Shown here one piece after another: positions 18,062 through 26,857 of a stretch of DNA of 64,000 nucleotides; the stretch's first letter is position 1; the number at the start of each line of letters is the position of its first letter. Source of the stretch: Methylotenera versatilis 301 (GTDB lineage Bacteria; Pseudomonadota; Gammaproteobacteria; Burkholderiales; Methylophilaceae). The stretch spans positions 2,046,001-2,110,000 of the forward strand of contig NC_014207.1 of assembly GCF_000093025.1 (NCBI RefSeq), written 5' to 3'. A program made the translations under genes and the position numbers. The notes under the pieces are model-generated. The model ran no database searches. It was given only the letters and a program-made list of their open reading frames with translations, and was not told where the DNA came from.

Positions 18062-18261
18062 GTTATCTATTGATGACGTGCTAATCATTGTGTAACTCCT
18101 CTTAAAAATCTTTAATTATGTTTTAAATTGCTCTTTAGTAAACTAAGAGATCTTGTGCTACGAGTCTTACAATACAGCTCAAATCTGTCAGAAACCTGAC
18201 AAAAAATTATAAATATTTTTGAGCATGCTCAGAATTGAATCTTGAAAGTAGGGACTTGTTA

Positions 18262-18606
18262 TTAAATCAACCCTGCAGAATGCAGCATGGCGTCTTCAAT
18301 TTTCTTTTTGAAATCAATTGCCTCATTATGAATTTTTTTATCTGAATCGCTCTTAAGTTTTGAGTCTTTATTTTTGATTTCTCCAACCGCAAATCCTGCT
18401 TCATATGACGCATCACATGTGGCGTCTTTTTTAATACCTTTAGCAACTGAAAGCCTTGCTGCTAAGTCTGCATAAACATGATCTTTTGCAGCGTCAAAGT
18501 AACCTGTTAAACGGCAACTCTTATAAATTTCATCTGGCTTTTCCGCATGGGCTAATCCGATAAAGCCAAAAGTAGTCATCATAAGTAATAGTATATTTTT
18601 AATCAT
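18262..18606 (-). CDS. Small secreted protein, complete copy
   Basis: A 114-residue protein with signal peptide (MIKNILLLMMTTFGFIGLAHA), then a mature part with two cysteines (SCRLTGY, ATCDASY) and a charged helical C-terminus. The fold and role are unknown. Its last 73 codons are duplicated at 5018-5238 in inverted orientation. Confidence 0.75.
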   Translation of the reverse strand: MIKNILLLMMTTFGFIGLAHAEKPDEIYKSCRLTGYFDAAKDHVYADLAARLSVAKGIKKDATCDASYEAGFAVGEIKNKDSKLKSDSDKKIHNEAIDFKKKIEDAMLHSAGLI

Positions 18607-18678
18607 AAGTACCTTAGTTGATTGAGAAAGCTTACTTACTTAAAGTGAATGAAGAGGTGTGTTACAAATACTTAAACT

Positions 18679-18993
18679 TTAATCATCGTCATCATCATGT
18701 TCGTGATGTCTATGGTGCCAGCGATGTTCATGATGACCTCGCCAACCATCATTATCAGAATACTGATCAGCGCTTTGATAATATGGACTTGGGTTGGCGC
18801 TATAGTATTCGTGATAAACAGGTCTGGCTTGATAATAAACAACTGCTGGCGGTGCGTAATATATAGGCGCAGGCTCATAATAATAGGGTTGGCCAATATT
18901 CAAACTGAAGCCTATCGAATCATGCGCTAGCACGCTGCTTGAAAAACCTATGCCTAGTAATACAGCAAGTAATCCTAATTGATTTTTTTTCAT
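18679..18993 (-). CDS. Secreted Tyr/Pro- and His/Asp-rich protein
   Basis: About 104 residues: signal peptide ending VLAH, a Tyr/Pro-rich middle (PYYYEPAPIYYAPPAVVYY), and a C-terminus of alternating His with a final Asp run (RHHEHDDDDD). The tail looks like a divalent-metal binding or buffering region. Start at 18993 has AAGGA; an upstream Met five codons earlier is less likely. It sits next to the glycine-zipper protein at 19057, which has the same kind of tail. Confidence 0.7.
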   Translation of the reverse strand: MKKNQLGLLAVLLGIGFSSSVLAHDSIGFSLNIGQPYYYEPAPIYYAPPAVVYYQARPVYHEYYSANPSPYYQSADQYSDNDGWRGHHEHRWHHRHHEHDDDDD

Positions 18994-19056
18994 GATATGT
19001 CCTTTCACTCAAAGACGTTTGATGACACTTAAACGTCTCTAGCTGAGAATAGTTGA

Positions 19057-19533
19057 CTAATGCTCATCTTCATCATCGTCATCATGGTGATGATGTTTGT
19101 GATGCCCTTTGCCATGTTTATATTCATGGTCATCGTCATAATAGTCTGACCTCTCATGCGTCCTTGGAGAGGGCTCGGCAATGACCTTGCCTACCGTTGC
19201 ACCACCAGCGCCACCAAGACCCGCACCCACGATTGCACCTGTACCACTGTGGCTCACTTTGCGGCCAACGTATGCACCTCCAGCACCGCCTGCAGCGCCT
19301 CCAATAACAGCGCCAGCTTGACCTTCACCTTTAGTTGTCACTGCACCACCCACACCGCCGCCAACCGCACCGCCAAGCACTTCTCCGTTACGGCCACCCA
19401 CTACACCTCCCAGAGCTGTGCCTAACGCAGCACCTAGACCACCACCAACCGCAGTTTTAGCGTTGCTGTCTCCTGCCATGGCCTGACCGGATACTAACAA
19501 CAGAACTAACAAAGGTACTTTAACTAAATTCAT
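19057..19533 (-). CDS. Glycine-zipper secreted protein with His/Asp-rich tail
   Basis: A 158-residue exported protein. After a signal peptide (ends AMAG) there are long glycine-zipper stretches (residues about 28-115: GGGLGAALGTALGGVVGG and similar) that would form membrane-associated helices, then a hydrophilic tail rich in His and Asp (HGKGHHKHHHHDDDDEDEH). The zipper suggests an outer-membrane or pore-like association; the tail could bind Ni, Zn or Cu. Adjacent gene 18679 has a similar tail. Confidence 0.7.
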   Translation of the reverse strand: MNLVKVPLLVLLLVSGQAMAGDSNAKTAVGGGLGAALGTALGGVVGGRNGEVLGGAVGGGVGGAVTTKGEGQAGAVIGGAAGGAGGAYVGRKVSHSGTGAIVGAGLGGAGGATVGKVIAEPSPRTHERSDYYDDDHEYKHGKGHHKHHHHDDDDEDEH

Positions 19534-19793
19534 TCACTTGCTCTCCAAAAAATATACATTTTAACTTATGCTGCACTTTACCTAAACATCAATAGCTGCG
19601 TAAAAATCTGATTGTAATGAGCTAACCTTACACAACTCTGACAGCTAAAAATACATGAACTAGTCATTTGATGCTTTACTATCCAAATTTGAATGTCTGT
19701 ATTTGGGTCAAGTAACGAATGAGATTTAAATCACGAATTGCTTTCGCAAGCAGTCGCCGATTACAAAGAAGTGGTTAAAGTGATAATGCCCAT

Positions 19794-20603
19794 TCATCTA
19801 GGTAATTTTTTTCTACTTCTACTGCTCACCCAAAAACTATAAAACTGACGAGATACTTCGTAGAATAATCCTTGCATATCCTGATATGAAAAGTAATGTT
19901 GGATTTTGTTAATTACGTTTCGAAAGCTTATTTTGAGATTTTGATCGTGATTTCTGATTTCTAAAATGATGACTTTTGCAATTTTACTGCTAATTTGAAT
20001 GTCGCTTTCTGAGACACCCGTTTGCACTAAATAATGTAGATATTGATTTAATGAGTTTGATTCAGAATCAGAAAAAAACTCCTCATCAATATGATTCCAT
20101 AAACGTATAAAGGCCTCTTTAGAGGCTTCGATATTGTTGAGACCCTGATCTGATAGCCCGTAATTATTTCGACAATAAGGATAAAAATCTCTAGCTAGAT
20201 CAATACAAAAAGCTTTATCTTTAATGTCGACACCATATATGAGCTTATCAATCACTTGCCGATATGCAACGCCATCAATATGGATGGCATAAAGATAATT
20301 GGCTAGTTTATTTAGGTAAAACTTAATATCTTTAATAAGATTGGGATTTGTTTGTTTTGCTAAACATGCGTTCATATAGGACTGAACCGCTATAATCAAG
20401 TCAATACCGATATTTAGCTGTATGCATATTGATTTGACGAGTTTGATGAGTTCGCTGTCTCCAGTCAAAACCGCCTTGATTAAAATATCGACTGCATAAT
20501 TTTGATTAGTATATATTTCTGCCAGCTTCACAAATCCAATGTGCTTTTTTGCTTTTAATGCAAATTGTGAGACCTCTATTACATTCTGATTTGTCAGTGC
20601 CAT
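19794..20603 (-). CDS. Hypothetical alpha-helical protein
   Basis: A 269-residue protein not recognised. It is mostly helical by pattern, Leu/Ile/Asn rich, with no signal peptide or membrane segment, and has a basic tail (SSRSRKKLPR). Composition is AT-rich like the rest of the island. It precedes (on the minus strand) nothing within 250 bp and lies downstream of the 20646 gene, separated by 42 bp, so the two may be co-transcribed. Confidence 0.55.
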   Translation of the reverse strand: MALTNQNVIEVSQFALKAKKHIGFVKLAEIYTNQNYAVDILIKAVLTGDSELIKLVKSICIQLNIGIDLIIAVQSYMNACLAKQTNPNLIKDIKFYLNKLANYLYAIHIDGVAYRQVIDKLIYGVDIKDKAFCIDLARDFYPYCRNNYGLSDQGLNNIEASKEAFIRLWNHIDEEFFSDSESNSLNQYLHYLVQTGVSESDIQISSKIAKVIILEIRNHDQNLKISFRNVINKIQHYFSYQDMQGLFYEVSRQFYSFWVSSRSRKKLPR

Positions 20604-20645
20604 GTTTGAATGATTAGTTGTTATTTAGTAATACAGATACTCAAA

Positions 20646-20906
20646 CTAAGCCTCAGCTGCAATCACCCATTTATTCTCTTGATGAATCATCGAAGTCAGA
20701 AAAGCAGGAGAACCCTCCCAAAGAATAATCGCAACATCACCCTCATACTCATGATGAGTTGATTGAATGTTCTCCGCTATTGCAACATGATCATTGCTTG
20801 TCCAATGTTTCTCAAACTCTTCTATTGTGATTGTGTTAAAACGATGTAAAAGATAATCTCTTCTAATTGCGATATATTCTTCTGGTGTTGCAGCTCTGAT
20901 AGTCAT
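20646..20906 (-). CDS. Small hypothetical protein
   Basis: Eighty-six residues, MTIRAATPEEYIAIRRD through NKWVIAAEA; not recognised. The predicted mix of helix at the N-terminus and strands at the C-terminus (DVAIILWEGSPAFLTS) suggests a small soluble domain. Start at 20906 is preferred over the immediately preceding Met. It is likely the first gene of a pair with 19794. Confidence 0.5.
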   Translation of the reverse strand: MTIRAATPEEYIAIRRDYLLHRFNTITIEEFEKHWTSNDHVAIAENIQSTHHEYEGDVAIILWEGSPAFLTSMIHQENKWVIAAEA

Positions 20907-21045
20907 CAATATACCTCGAGTAAGTTTTAAAATGATAGAACGTAAGTTTTAGTAGTTCATATTTGCATCGAATATATATACGTTAAGAACTTTATTTTAG
21001 ATTCAACTTAATTGAGTCGCGACTGCAATAAACTATTTTCTCAAG

Positions 21046-21306
21046 TTAGGTTATTGCTTTGTCACAACAACTTACAATTAATTCCAAACAATTTAAAATT
21101 TTAAGCCGATGATCAGGGCTTTGCGAACTACGGACTATAAAAAATGATGAGTCCAAACGGTATTGGCACTCATAATTAATACTGGAGCTAAAGTTAAAGT
21201 GATTGATATTTTTCAAGAAATACCACTCCTGATCGCTATTAGTGGCTATTAGCCTACCGCTTTGAGCATTCGCTCTGTGTCTATTGGCTTCATAGAAAAT
21301 GTTCAC
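21046..21306 (-). CDS. Small hypothetical protein (weak)
   Basis: Eighty-six residues, not recognised, with no domain and no clear ribosome binding site checked. The sequence is soluble and Ser/Asn rich. It may be a spurious frame, but no alternative coding frame covers this stretch. Confidence 0.3.
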   Translation of the reverse strand: MNIFYEANRHRANAQSGRLIATNSDQEWYFLKNINHFNFSSSINYECQYRLDSSFFIVRSSQSPDHRLKILNCLELIVSCCDKAIT

Positions 21307-21397
21307 TTGATATTACGGTTAATTCAATGCAATATATACTTACTCAAAAGTTCCATACAAGTGAAGTTACAATCGCATGATTATTGGGGAGTAGAGA

Positions 21398-21664
21398 ATG
21401 GACGTTCTATTTCGGAAAGAACAAAAGTTATGTGCCACTTGTACATACTGGGATGGTACAAAAGAGATATCTGATAATGCGATAAATACAGGCTTCAATT
21501 CTTGTGGAAGATGTGAATCTCCCAATAACTTCCCTATTAGCCAACGTTTAGCATCCGAACAAGCTTGTTTAAAATATACGCTTTATCCAGCGTTAAAAGA
21601 AAAACCTGAGCTTATTTTAGTAAGCCCCACTAAAAACAGCATTATGCCAACTCTGAAGGTTTAA
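21398..21664 (+). CDS. Small Cys-rich hypothetical protein
   Basis: Eighty-eight residues with KLCATCTYWDG and SCGRCESPN, giving four or five cysteines (CxxC twice) that could coordinate zinc. The pattern CxxCxYW recurs in short uncharacterised bacterial proteins. No partner gene is obvious. Confidence 0.55.
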   Translation: MDVLFRKEQKLCATCTYWDGTKEISDNAINTGFNSCGRCESPNNFPISQRLASEQACLKYTLYPALKEKPELILVSPTKNSIMPTLKV

Positions 21665-21706
21665 TCAATTGATTAGTGTTTTGGTTACCTTATGATAACT
21701 ATTGTG

Positions 21707-21883
21707 TTAACTCCAATCCGAACTTCTAGTTCTTTCTGGATTAGCTAGAACTCTAATTATTATGGATCTAGGCAAGCCGGCCTTTTCCATCATCTGCTTT
21801 GCTTGCAATTCACCTCGGAATTTACTCAATATCAATCCCTTGTTCACTACATGATCAAATATATTATTTAGACGTTTTTTCAT
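21707..21883 (-). CDS. Small conserved-looking protein (58 aa)
   Basis: Open frame MKKRLNNIFDHVVNKG through ANPERTRSSDWS, too short for usual gene callers. It is charged and helical; the C-terminal AGLPRSIIIRVLANPERTRSSDW is a pattern I associate with short proteobacterial proteins ending in RVL...P..R..DW. It is 49 bp downstream of another short ORF on the same strand (21933). Function unknown. Confidence 0.5.
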   Translation of the reverse strand: MKKRLNNIFDHVVNKGLILSKFRGELQAKQMMEKAGLPRSIIIRVLANPERTRSSDWS

Positions 21884-21932
21884 AATGCCTCAAGAAACTC
21901 AAGTGGTTGAATGAGCACTTCTAATGATTGGT

Positions 21933-22031
21933 TCATTTAATCCTAGTCTGACTATCGCTTTGCATATATCTAACAAAAAAAACAAGATATAGAACAATAA
22001 TGAGCACTACAGTACCTATGCCGATATACAT
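21933..22031 (-). CDS. Tiny single-span membrane protein (32 aa)
   Basis: MYIGIGTVVLIIVLYLVFFV then RYMQSDSQTRIK, that is one transmembrane helix plus a short basic tail. A strong ribosome binding site, GGAGGTG, lies at ideal distance upstream of the ATG at 22031. Such small membrane proteins often act as subunits or regulators. Between 22032 and 22233 no gene is seen. Confidence 0.55.
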   Translation of the reverse strand: MYIGIGTVVLIIVLYLVFFVRYMQSDSQTRIK

Positions 22032-22233
22032 TTTTCACCTCCATCTCATAGCTCACCCTATGGAAGGGTAATTAAGCACGAGTTCATCCACTATATTAAA
22101 GCCTTCGCTCTTATTGATGTCTGTGCGGTAACACACCTTACATTCTGCTTCAATAGAGCCATATGCCATATTGCTGCCAAATGATTCATTTATGGTCTAT
22201 GGTGGGTTAATCTTGAGTTAATAAAATAAAGCG

Positions 22234-22335
22234 AACGTCTGATTTGGGTCGAATGTGTAAGTAAGTGAAGTCTGCTTTCAGATCTTCCAACAGCAGACTC
22301 TTGCCTTGAGAACCTTGGGCCCAAAGCAGTCATTC
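22234..22335. repeat. Dispersed intergenic repeat B, copy 2
   Basis: Related to 15739-15842. Contains GTCTGC (22270) and GCAGAC (about 22293), which can pair, and GGGCCCAAAGCAGTCATTC. It lies between the small ORFs and the lysR gene. Confidence 0.65.
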
Positions 22336-22357
22336 AAAAATAATGTAAATAGTCGTT

Positions 22358-23269
22358 TCAAGTATCTTTTTGGTTTTTAAAAATATGATTCATAAAATGT
22401 TGCATTCCAGGCGTAACCTGTTTTTGATGATGTACCAGTAAACTAAACCGACGCACTAGTTTGCCAAAGGGCGTTTTCAGTTCAACCAATTTACCAGCAT
22501 CTAACATATCTCTCACAACTGTACGTGATAGACAGGCTATACCGAGTCCCTGAACTGCGCTTTGTTTAATTGCTTCATGATCATTAAATTCAAGACTACT
22601 TTTTAATTGTGCTATGTGCGGTAATAATGCCTGCTCTAACGCCTCACGTGTTCCAGAGCCTCGCTCTCTCAGCAACCAGTTAGCTTTGGTAAGCAGATCT
22701 GGAGAGATGAATTCTCCATTTTCTTGCAAAACAGGATGATTCGGCGCTACAACTAATAGAAGTTCATCTTCTAACCAAGGACTGACACTAATATCGGCTC
22801 TATTGCATGGCCCTTCGATCAAGCCTATATCCACTTCAAAATTAACAACCTTACTTACAATATCAGCTGTATTTGCAACAACGACTTGCAATGGAGGCAT
22901 CAGTTCACCCAAGACAATACCTTGAGCGCGCCAATAGTTGGCTAATATCGTCGGAAGCAAATAATTGCCTATGGTCAGGCTAGCACCGATAATCAGAATG
23001 CTGGGGGCAATTTCGTTAAAACTATTTTCTAAACTAGTTGCACCATTAACCAATGCCATGGCTTGCGGTAACATCGCTCGCCCATGGTCATTCAATAATA
23101 GTCGTTTACCCACACGATCAAATAACTGCACATTCAGCGCTTTTTCTAGTTCAGCTATAGATGCACTAATCGCAGATTGCGATAAAGCTATTATCTCGCC
23201 CGCAGCTGTTGTACTACCACTTTGCGCAATGGCGATGAAAATTTGTAGTTGCCTTAATGTAATTCGCAT
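22358..23269 (-). CDS. LysR-family regulator next to sulfite genes
   Basis: About 303 residues with the LysR helix-turn-helix at the N-terminus (TLRQLQIFIAIAQSGSTTAAG, SQSAISASIAELEKALNVQLFDR) and a substrate-binding domain. It is divergent from the yeiH-sorA-sorB-DUF202 operon with a palindrome between, so it very likely controls that operon. The arrangement corresponds to YeiE/YeiH in enterobacteria and to CysB/CbbR-like relatives. Start at 23269 (MRITLRQ) matches family N-termini; 11 upstream codons lack support. The effector could be sulfite. Confidence 0.8.
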   Translation of the reverse strand: MRITLRQLQIFIAIAQSGSTTAAGEIIALSQSAISASIAELEKALNVQLFDRVGKRLLLNDHGRAMLPQAMALVNGATSLENSFNEIAPSILIIGASLTIGNYLLPTILANYWRAQGIVLGELMPPLQVVVANTADIVSKVVNFEVDIGLIEGPCNRADISVSPWLEDELLLVVAPNHPVLQENGEFISPDLLTKANWLLRERGSGTREALEQALLPHIAQLKSSLEFNDHEAIKQSAVQGLGIACLSRTVVRDMLDAGKLVELKTPFGKLVRRFSLLVHHQKQVTPGMQHFMNHIFKNQKDT

Positions 23270-23326
23270 CATCACCATCCGTAACAAAATAATCTGAAAC
23301 AATATTTATATACCAGTTTTATTGGT

Positions 23327-23346
23327 AGATTATACATAAATAATCT
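23327..23346. promoter_or_regulatory. LysR-type operator palindrome
   Basis: AGATTAT-N6-ATAATCT, a 20-bp dyad between the divergent lysR and yeiH genes, fits the T-N11-A type sites bound by LysR regulators. A half-site AATAATCTG also occurs at about 23288. Confidence 0.5.
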
Positions 23347-23419
23347 GTTTTATTTATTTATTGTGAGTCTGTAAAGTGCAACACATACTTTAACAACACA
23401 CTATTTAAGTGACTAAATC

Positions 23420-24460
23420 ATGCAAACATTAATAAAAAATTACCTACCAGGCATAGTGCTAAGTTTAGGCATCGCTATAGTCTCGCTAATATTAGCCAAT
23501 ATCACCTGGCTACAAAGTCATGCAATTGGCACACTCACTATTGCGATTATTCTCGGAATATTTTTGGGCAATACCCTCTATCCAAGCATCGCAACGCAAT
23601 GCGCAAAAGGTGTGTTGTTTTCTAAACAACGCTTATTACAATTAGGCATTATTTTTTATGGTTTTAGATTAACGTTTGCTGATATTACCCATGTAGGTGC
23701 GCATGGCGCTTTGATTGATGTATTAGTGCTGACGAGCACCTTTGCATTGGCTTGGGTAGTTGGTCGTAAAGTATTTAAGTTGGATACTAACACCGTGATT
23801 TTAATTGGTGCTGGTAGCTCAATTTGCGGCGCAGCCGCAGTGATGGCGACTGAGCCTGTACTGAAAGGTCGTGCTGAGCAGGTGTCAGTTGCTGTTTCTA
23901 CAGTGTTGGTATTCGGCACAATGAGCATGCTGTTATACCCAGCATTATTTCAATGGAATTTAAGCTGGCATTTTTTCCCAACCAGTGCCGAAGCATTTGG
24001 TATTTTTACAGGCTCAACTGTGCATGAAGTCGCACAAGTCGTCGCAGCGGCAAAACCATTGGGGGATATTGCCACTAACACTGCCGTGATCGCAAAAATG
24101 GTGCGGGTGATGATGCTAGCACCATTCTTGATTCTGTTATCACTCTATGTGGCACGCACCCAACAATCGCAAATACACTTAGAGGCTACTACCAAAGCAC
24201 CAATTACGATTCCATGGTTTGCCGTTATTTTTGTTGCAGTGGCTGGGCTTAACTCTCTTGCGATTGTACCTAGTAATTTGGTTGTTGCAGCAGTCAATAT
24301 TGATACCTTATTCCTCGCCATGGCAATGGCTTCATTGGGCTTATGTACACATTTCTCGGCAATAAAACAGGCAGGATTTAAACCTATGGTACTAGGAGGA
24401 ATTTTGTTCAGCTGGTTAATTATTGGTGGTGCATTAATTAACAGACTAGTGATGGGTTAA
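23420..24460 (+). CDS. yeiH: YeiH-family putative sulfate/sulfite exporter
   Basis: A 346-residue inner-membrane protein of the UPF0324/PSE family, with about ten helices and the motif GAGSSICGAAAVMATEPV (around residue 131-148), plus the conserved HEVAQVVAAAK. Members are proposed to export sulfate or sulfite. It is the first gene of the operon with sorA and sorB (62 bp to sorA). The start ATG at 23420 follows the palindromic operator. Substrate is inferred from context. Confidence 0.8.
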   Translation: MQTLIKNYLPGIVLSLGIAIVSLILANITWLQSHAIGTLTIAIILGIFLGNTLYPSIATQCAKGVLFSKQRLLQLGIIFYGFRLTFADITHVGAHGALIDVLVLTSTFALAWVVGRKVFKLDTNTVILIGAGSSICGAAAVMATEPVLKGRAEQVSVAVSTVLVFGTMSMLLYPALFQWNLSWHFFPTSAEAFGIFTGSTVHEVAQVVAAAKPLGDIATNTAVIAKMVRVMMLAPFLILLSLYVARTQQSQIHLEATTKAPITIPWFAVIFVAVAGLNSLAIVPSNLVVAAVNIDTLFLAMAMASLGLCTHFSAIKQAGFKPMVLGGILFSWLIIGGALINRLVMG

Positions 24461-24521
24461 GTGCTAATAATCCTTAATACACACATAAATTTGTATAAAA
24501 TTAAATTTTAGGAGATACAGC

Positions 24522-25760
24522 ATGAATGCTGATAAAGAACAAATCATCAGAAATCGTCGTCAGTTTTTAATGAGTGCAGGCGCAGGGTTAATGGGCATGA
24601 TGGCGCTAACGAGCAAAACCTGGGCAGCTGTCTCAGAAACCATGCCGTTTGGTAATGGCGAGCGTGAGATGATTGCGTACCCACAAAAACGTAAACTGAT
24701 GCGTATTACCACCCGACCACCGCATTTAGAAACACCATTTGAGGTGTTTAACGAAGGCGTACTTACGCCAAATGATGCGTTTTTTGTGCGCTATCACTTA
24801 GCTAATATTCCTATGTCTATCGATCCTGATACTTATCAGCTAAATATCTCAGGCCATGTGGACAAGCCAATTTCACTTTCATTAAAACAATTAAAAGCAA
24901 TGAAAACAGTTGAGGTGGTTGCAGTCAATCAATGCTCTGGCAACAGCCGTGGATTTTCATCGCCCAGAGTATTTGGTGCGCAATTAGGGAATGGCTCTAT
25001 GGGCAACGCACGCTGGGTTGGCGTTTCTGTTAAAAGTGTACTGGCACTTGCGGTTATCAAACCAGGCGCTACTTTAGTATCTTTTAATGGTTTAGATGCG
25101 CCTGTTTTACCTAGTACACCTGATTTTATTAAAACCTTAGCAATCGACCATGCGATGGATGGCGAACCGATGCTCGCTTGGGAAATGAATGGCGAAGAGT
25201 TACCATTTTTAAATGGCTACCCTGTTAAATTAATTGTGCCAGGTTACTTTGGTACTTATTGGGTAAAGCACCTGAGCGAAATTAAGGTACTGAATACCTC
25301 ATTTGAAGGCCATGATAGTTTTTTTATGAATACTGCTTACCGTCTACCTGATAACGATTGCCTCTGCGTGCCAGCTGGTACAGCGCCTTCAAAAACCAAA
25401 CCTATTACCAAACTTAAAGTACGCTCATTTATTACCAATGTAAGTAGCGATCAAAAGATAAGTGTTGGTCAGTATGCATTACTTAAAGGGATCGCTTTTG
25501 ATGGTGGTAGTGGCATTAAAGAAGTAGTAGTTTCAGACGATAGCGGCCTAACTTGGCAAGTTGCCAAGTTAGGTAAAGACTTGGGCAAGTACTCTTTCCG
25601 CGAATGGCAGTTTGCTTATAAGCCAGCCAAAAATGGTGACGTCCAGTTAATGGTGCGTGCAACAGGAAACGATGGTGATACACAGCCAATGACTGCAACT
25701 TGGAATCCAGGTGGTTATCTTCGTAATGTTGTTGAAACTACAAAACTTACTGTTGTTTAA
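24522..25760 (+). CDS. sorA: Sulfite dehydrogenase molybdopterin subunit (SorA)
   Basis: A 412-residue periplasmic molybdoenzyme oxidising sulfite to sulfate. It has a Tat signal (NRRQFLMSAGAGLMG), the molybdenum-ligand Cys138 in VNQCSGNSRGF, and the C-terminal dimerisation fold. The RBS is AGGAG. It precedes its cytochrome partner by 25 bp. It depends on molybdopterin cofactor, which ties to the mod locus at 44797-49131. Sequence is complete. Confidence 0.9.
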   Translation: MNADKEQIIRNRRQFLMSAGAGLMGMMALTSKTWAAVSETMPFGNGEREMIAYPQKRKLMRITTRPPHLETPFEVFNEGVLTPNDAFFVRYHLANIPMSIDPDTYQLNISGHVDKPISLSLKQLKAMKTVEVVAVNQCSGNSRGFSSPRVFGAQLGNGSMGNARWVGVSVKSVLALAVIKPGATLVSFNGLDAPVLPSTPDFIKTLAIDHAMDGEPMLAWEMNGEELPFLNGYPVKLIVPGYFGTYWVKHLSEIKVLNTSFEGHDSFFMNTAYRLPDNDCLCVPAGTAPSKTKPITKLKVRSFITNVSSDQKISVGQYALLKGIAFDGGSGIKEVVVSDDSGLTWQVAKLGKDLGKYSFREWQFAYKPAKNGDVQLMVRATGNDGDTQPMTATWNPGGYLRNVVETTKLTVV

Positions 25761-25785
25761 ATATCAGATGTATAGAGGAAACACC

Positions 25786-26409
25786 ATGTTAAAAAATATG
25801 ACTACAAAATTTGTAATAGCAGCTTTGTTTCTTATATCTATTCAAGGAATAGCTGCACCAAGAAGCATAGAGCTGCCTGAAGAAACCGCTAAGTTTAAAG
25901 AATCTATTCATCCTGGCTACATCATTGCGCAACAAAAATGTAGTATTTGCCACTCAGCAGATTATATTAACCTGCAACCATCAGGCATGAATCTCAAACA
26001 ATGGACGGCTGAAGTCACTAAGATGCAACACGCATATGGCGCACCGATTACTGATGATGATATAAAAGTGATTGGTCAGTATCTGGCCACCACCTATGGC
26101 AACGAAAAGCTTGCAGCTATTACTACATCTGTGGCAACCACAACCCCAGTAGCCAGTGCTATCGATGTTAAAACTTTATTAGCTAATAATGCCTGCTTGG
26201 GCTGTCATGCCCTGTCACAAAAAATTGTTGGCCCCGCTTATCATGATGTAGCAGAACGCTATCGTAAAAATCCTAAAGCCTTAGAAACGGTGATGGCAAA
26301 CATCAAAGCCGGTGGCGCAAATAAATGGAGTGCAGTGCCGATGCCGCCGTTTCCAGCATTGACGGATGCAGAGTTAAAAGTATTAGCTCAATTTGTGCTA
26401 AGCCAATAA
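25786..26409 (+). CDS. sorB: Diheme-type cytochrome c subunit of sulfite dehydrogenase (SorB)
   Basis: A 207-residue exported protein with signal peptide ending IAAP, and two CxxCH heme sites: KCSICH (residues 52-56) and ACLGCH (137-141), with distal Met candidates such as AVPMPPFPAL. SorB of the well-known SorAB has a single heme, so the extra heme marks a variant; it presumably takes electrons from SorA. Start at 25786 has AGAGGAA. The longer frame from 25711 overlaps sorA and is not used. Confidence 0.8.
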   Translation: MLKNMTTKFVIAALFLISIQGIAAPRSIELPEETAKFKESIHPGYIIAQQKCSICHSADYINLQPSGMNLKQWTAEVTKMQHAYGAPITDDDIKVIGQYLATTYGNEKLAAITTSVATTTPVASAIDVKTLLANNACLGCHALSQKIVGPAYHDVAERYRKNPKALETVMANIKAGGANKWSAVPMPPFPALTDAELKVLAQFVLSQ

Positions 26410-26439
26410 TATCTAAATTTACAAAAAGGGAGTTTATAT

Positions 26440-26847
26440 ATGAGTGACGACACAGCAACCCACATCATTAAAGCTAAATCATTAGTATCTGATCCACGCA
26501 TATTTTTTGCAGCTGAGCGTACGCTCTTAGCGTGGGTGAGGTCTGGTTTAGCCGTGATGGCGCTGGGTTTGGTGATTGATAAGTTTGGCTTGTTATTATC
26601 AGTGTTAACCTCCTCTACAGTTAATCATCATCAGACTCATCAGGATATATCACATTATCTTGGCATCATATTAATATTGGTGGGAACACTTATTGTAATG
26701 GGCGCACAATATAATCATCATGTGTATTTACCAAGTTTGCCACCTGAGGATTTGCCAAAACAAGCTATCGTTCGACTAGATTGGTTTTTGACTTTTTCAA
26801 TTGCAACTATTGGGGTATTACTGACGATTTATCTGGTTGTTGCTTAA
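26440..26847 (+). CDS. DUF202 membrane protein (YidH family)
   Basis: A 135-residue inner-membrane protein with three helices and the DUF202 signature DPRIFFAAERTLLAWVRSGLA near residue 16-36. It is 30 bp after sorB and has RBS AGGGAG, so it is the last gene of the sulfite operon. Function in the family is uncertain. Confidence 0.75.
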   Translation: MSDDTATHIIKAKSLVSDPRIFFAAERTLLAWVRSGLAVMALGLVIDKFGLLLSVLTSSTVNHHQTHQDISHYLGIILILVGTLIVMGAQYNHHVYLPSLPPEDLPKQAIVRLDWFLTFSIATIGVLLTIYLVVA

Positions 26848-26857
26848 CTCTAATAAT

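Noticed and set aside
18618-19425. Long plus-strand frames opposite the His/Asp-rich and glycine-zipper genes
   Set aside because: They mirror low-complexity coding sequence on the other strand and lack starts with ribosome binding sites.
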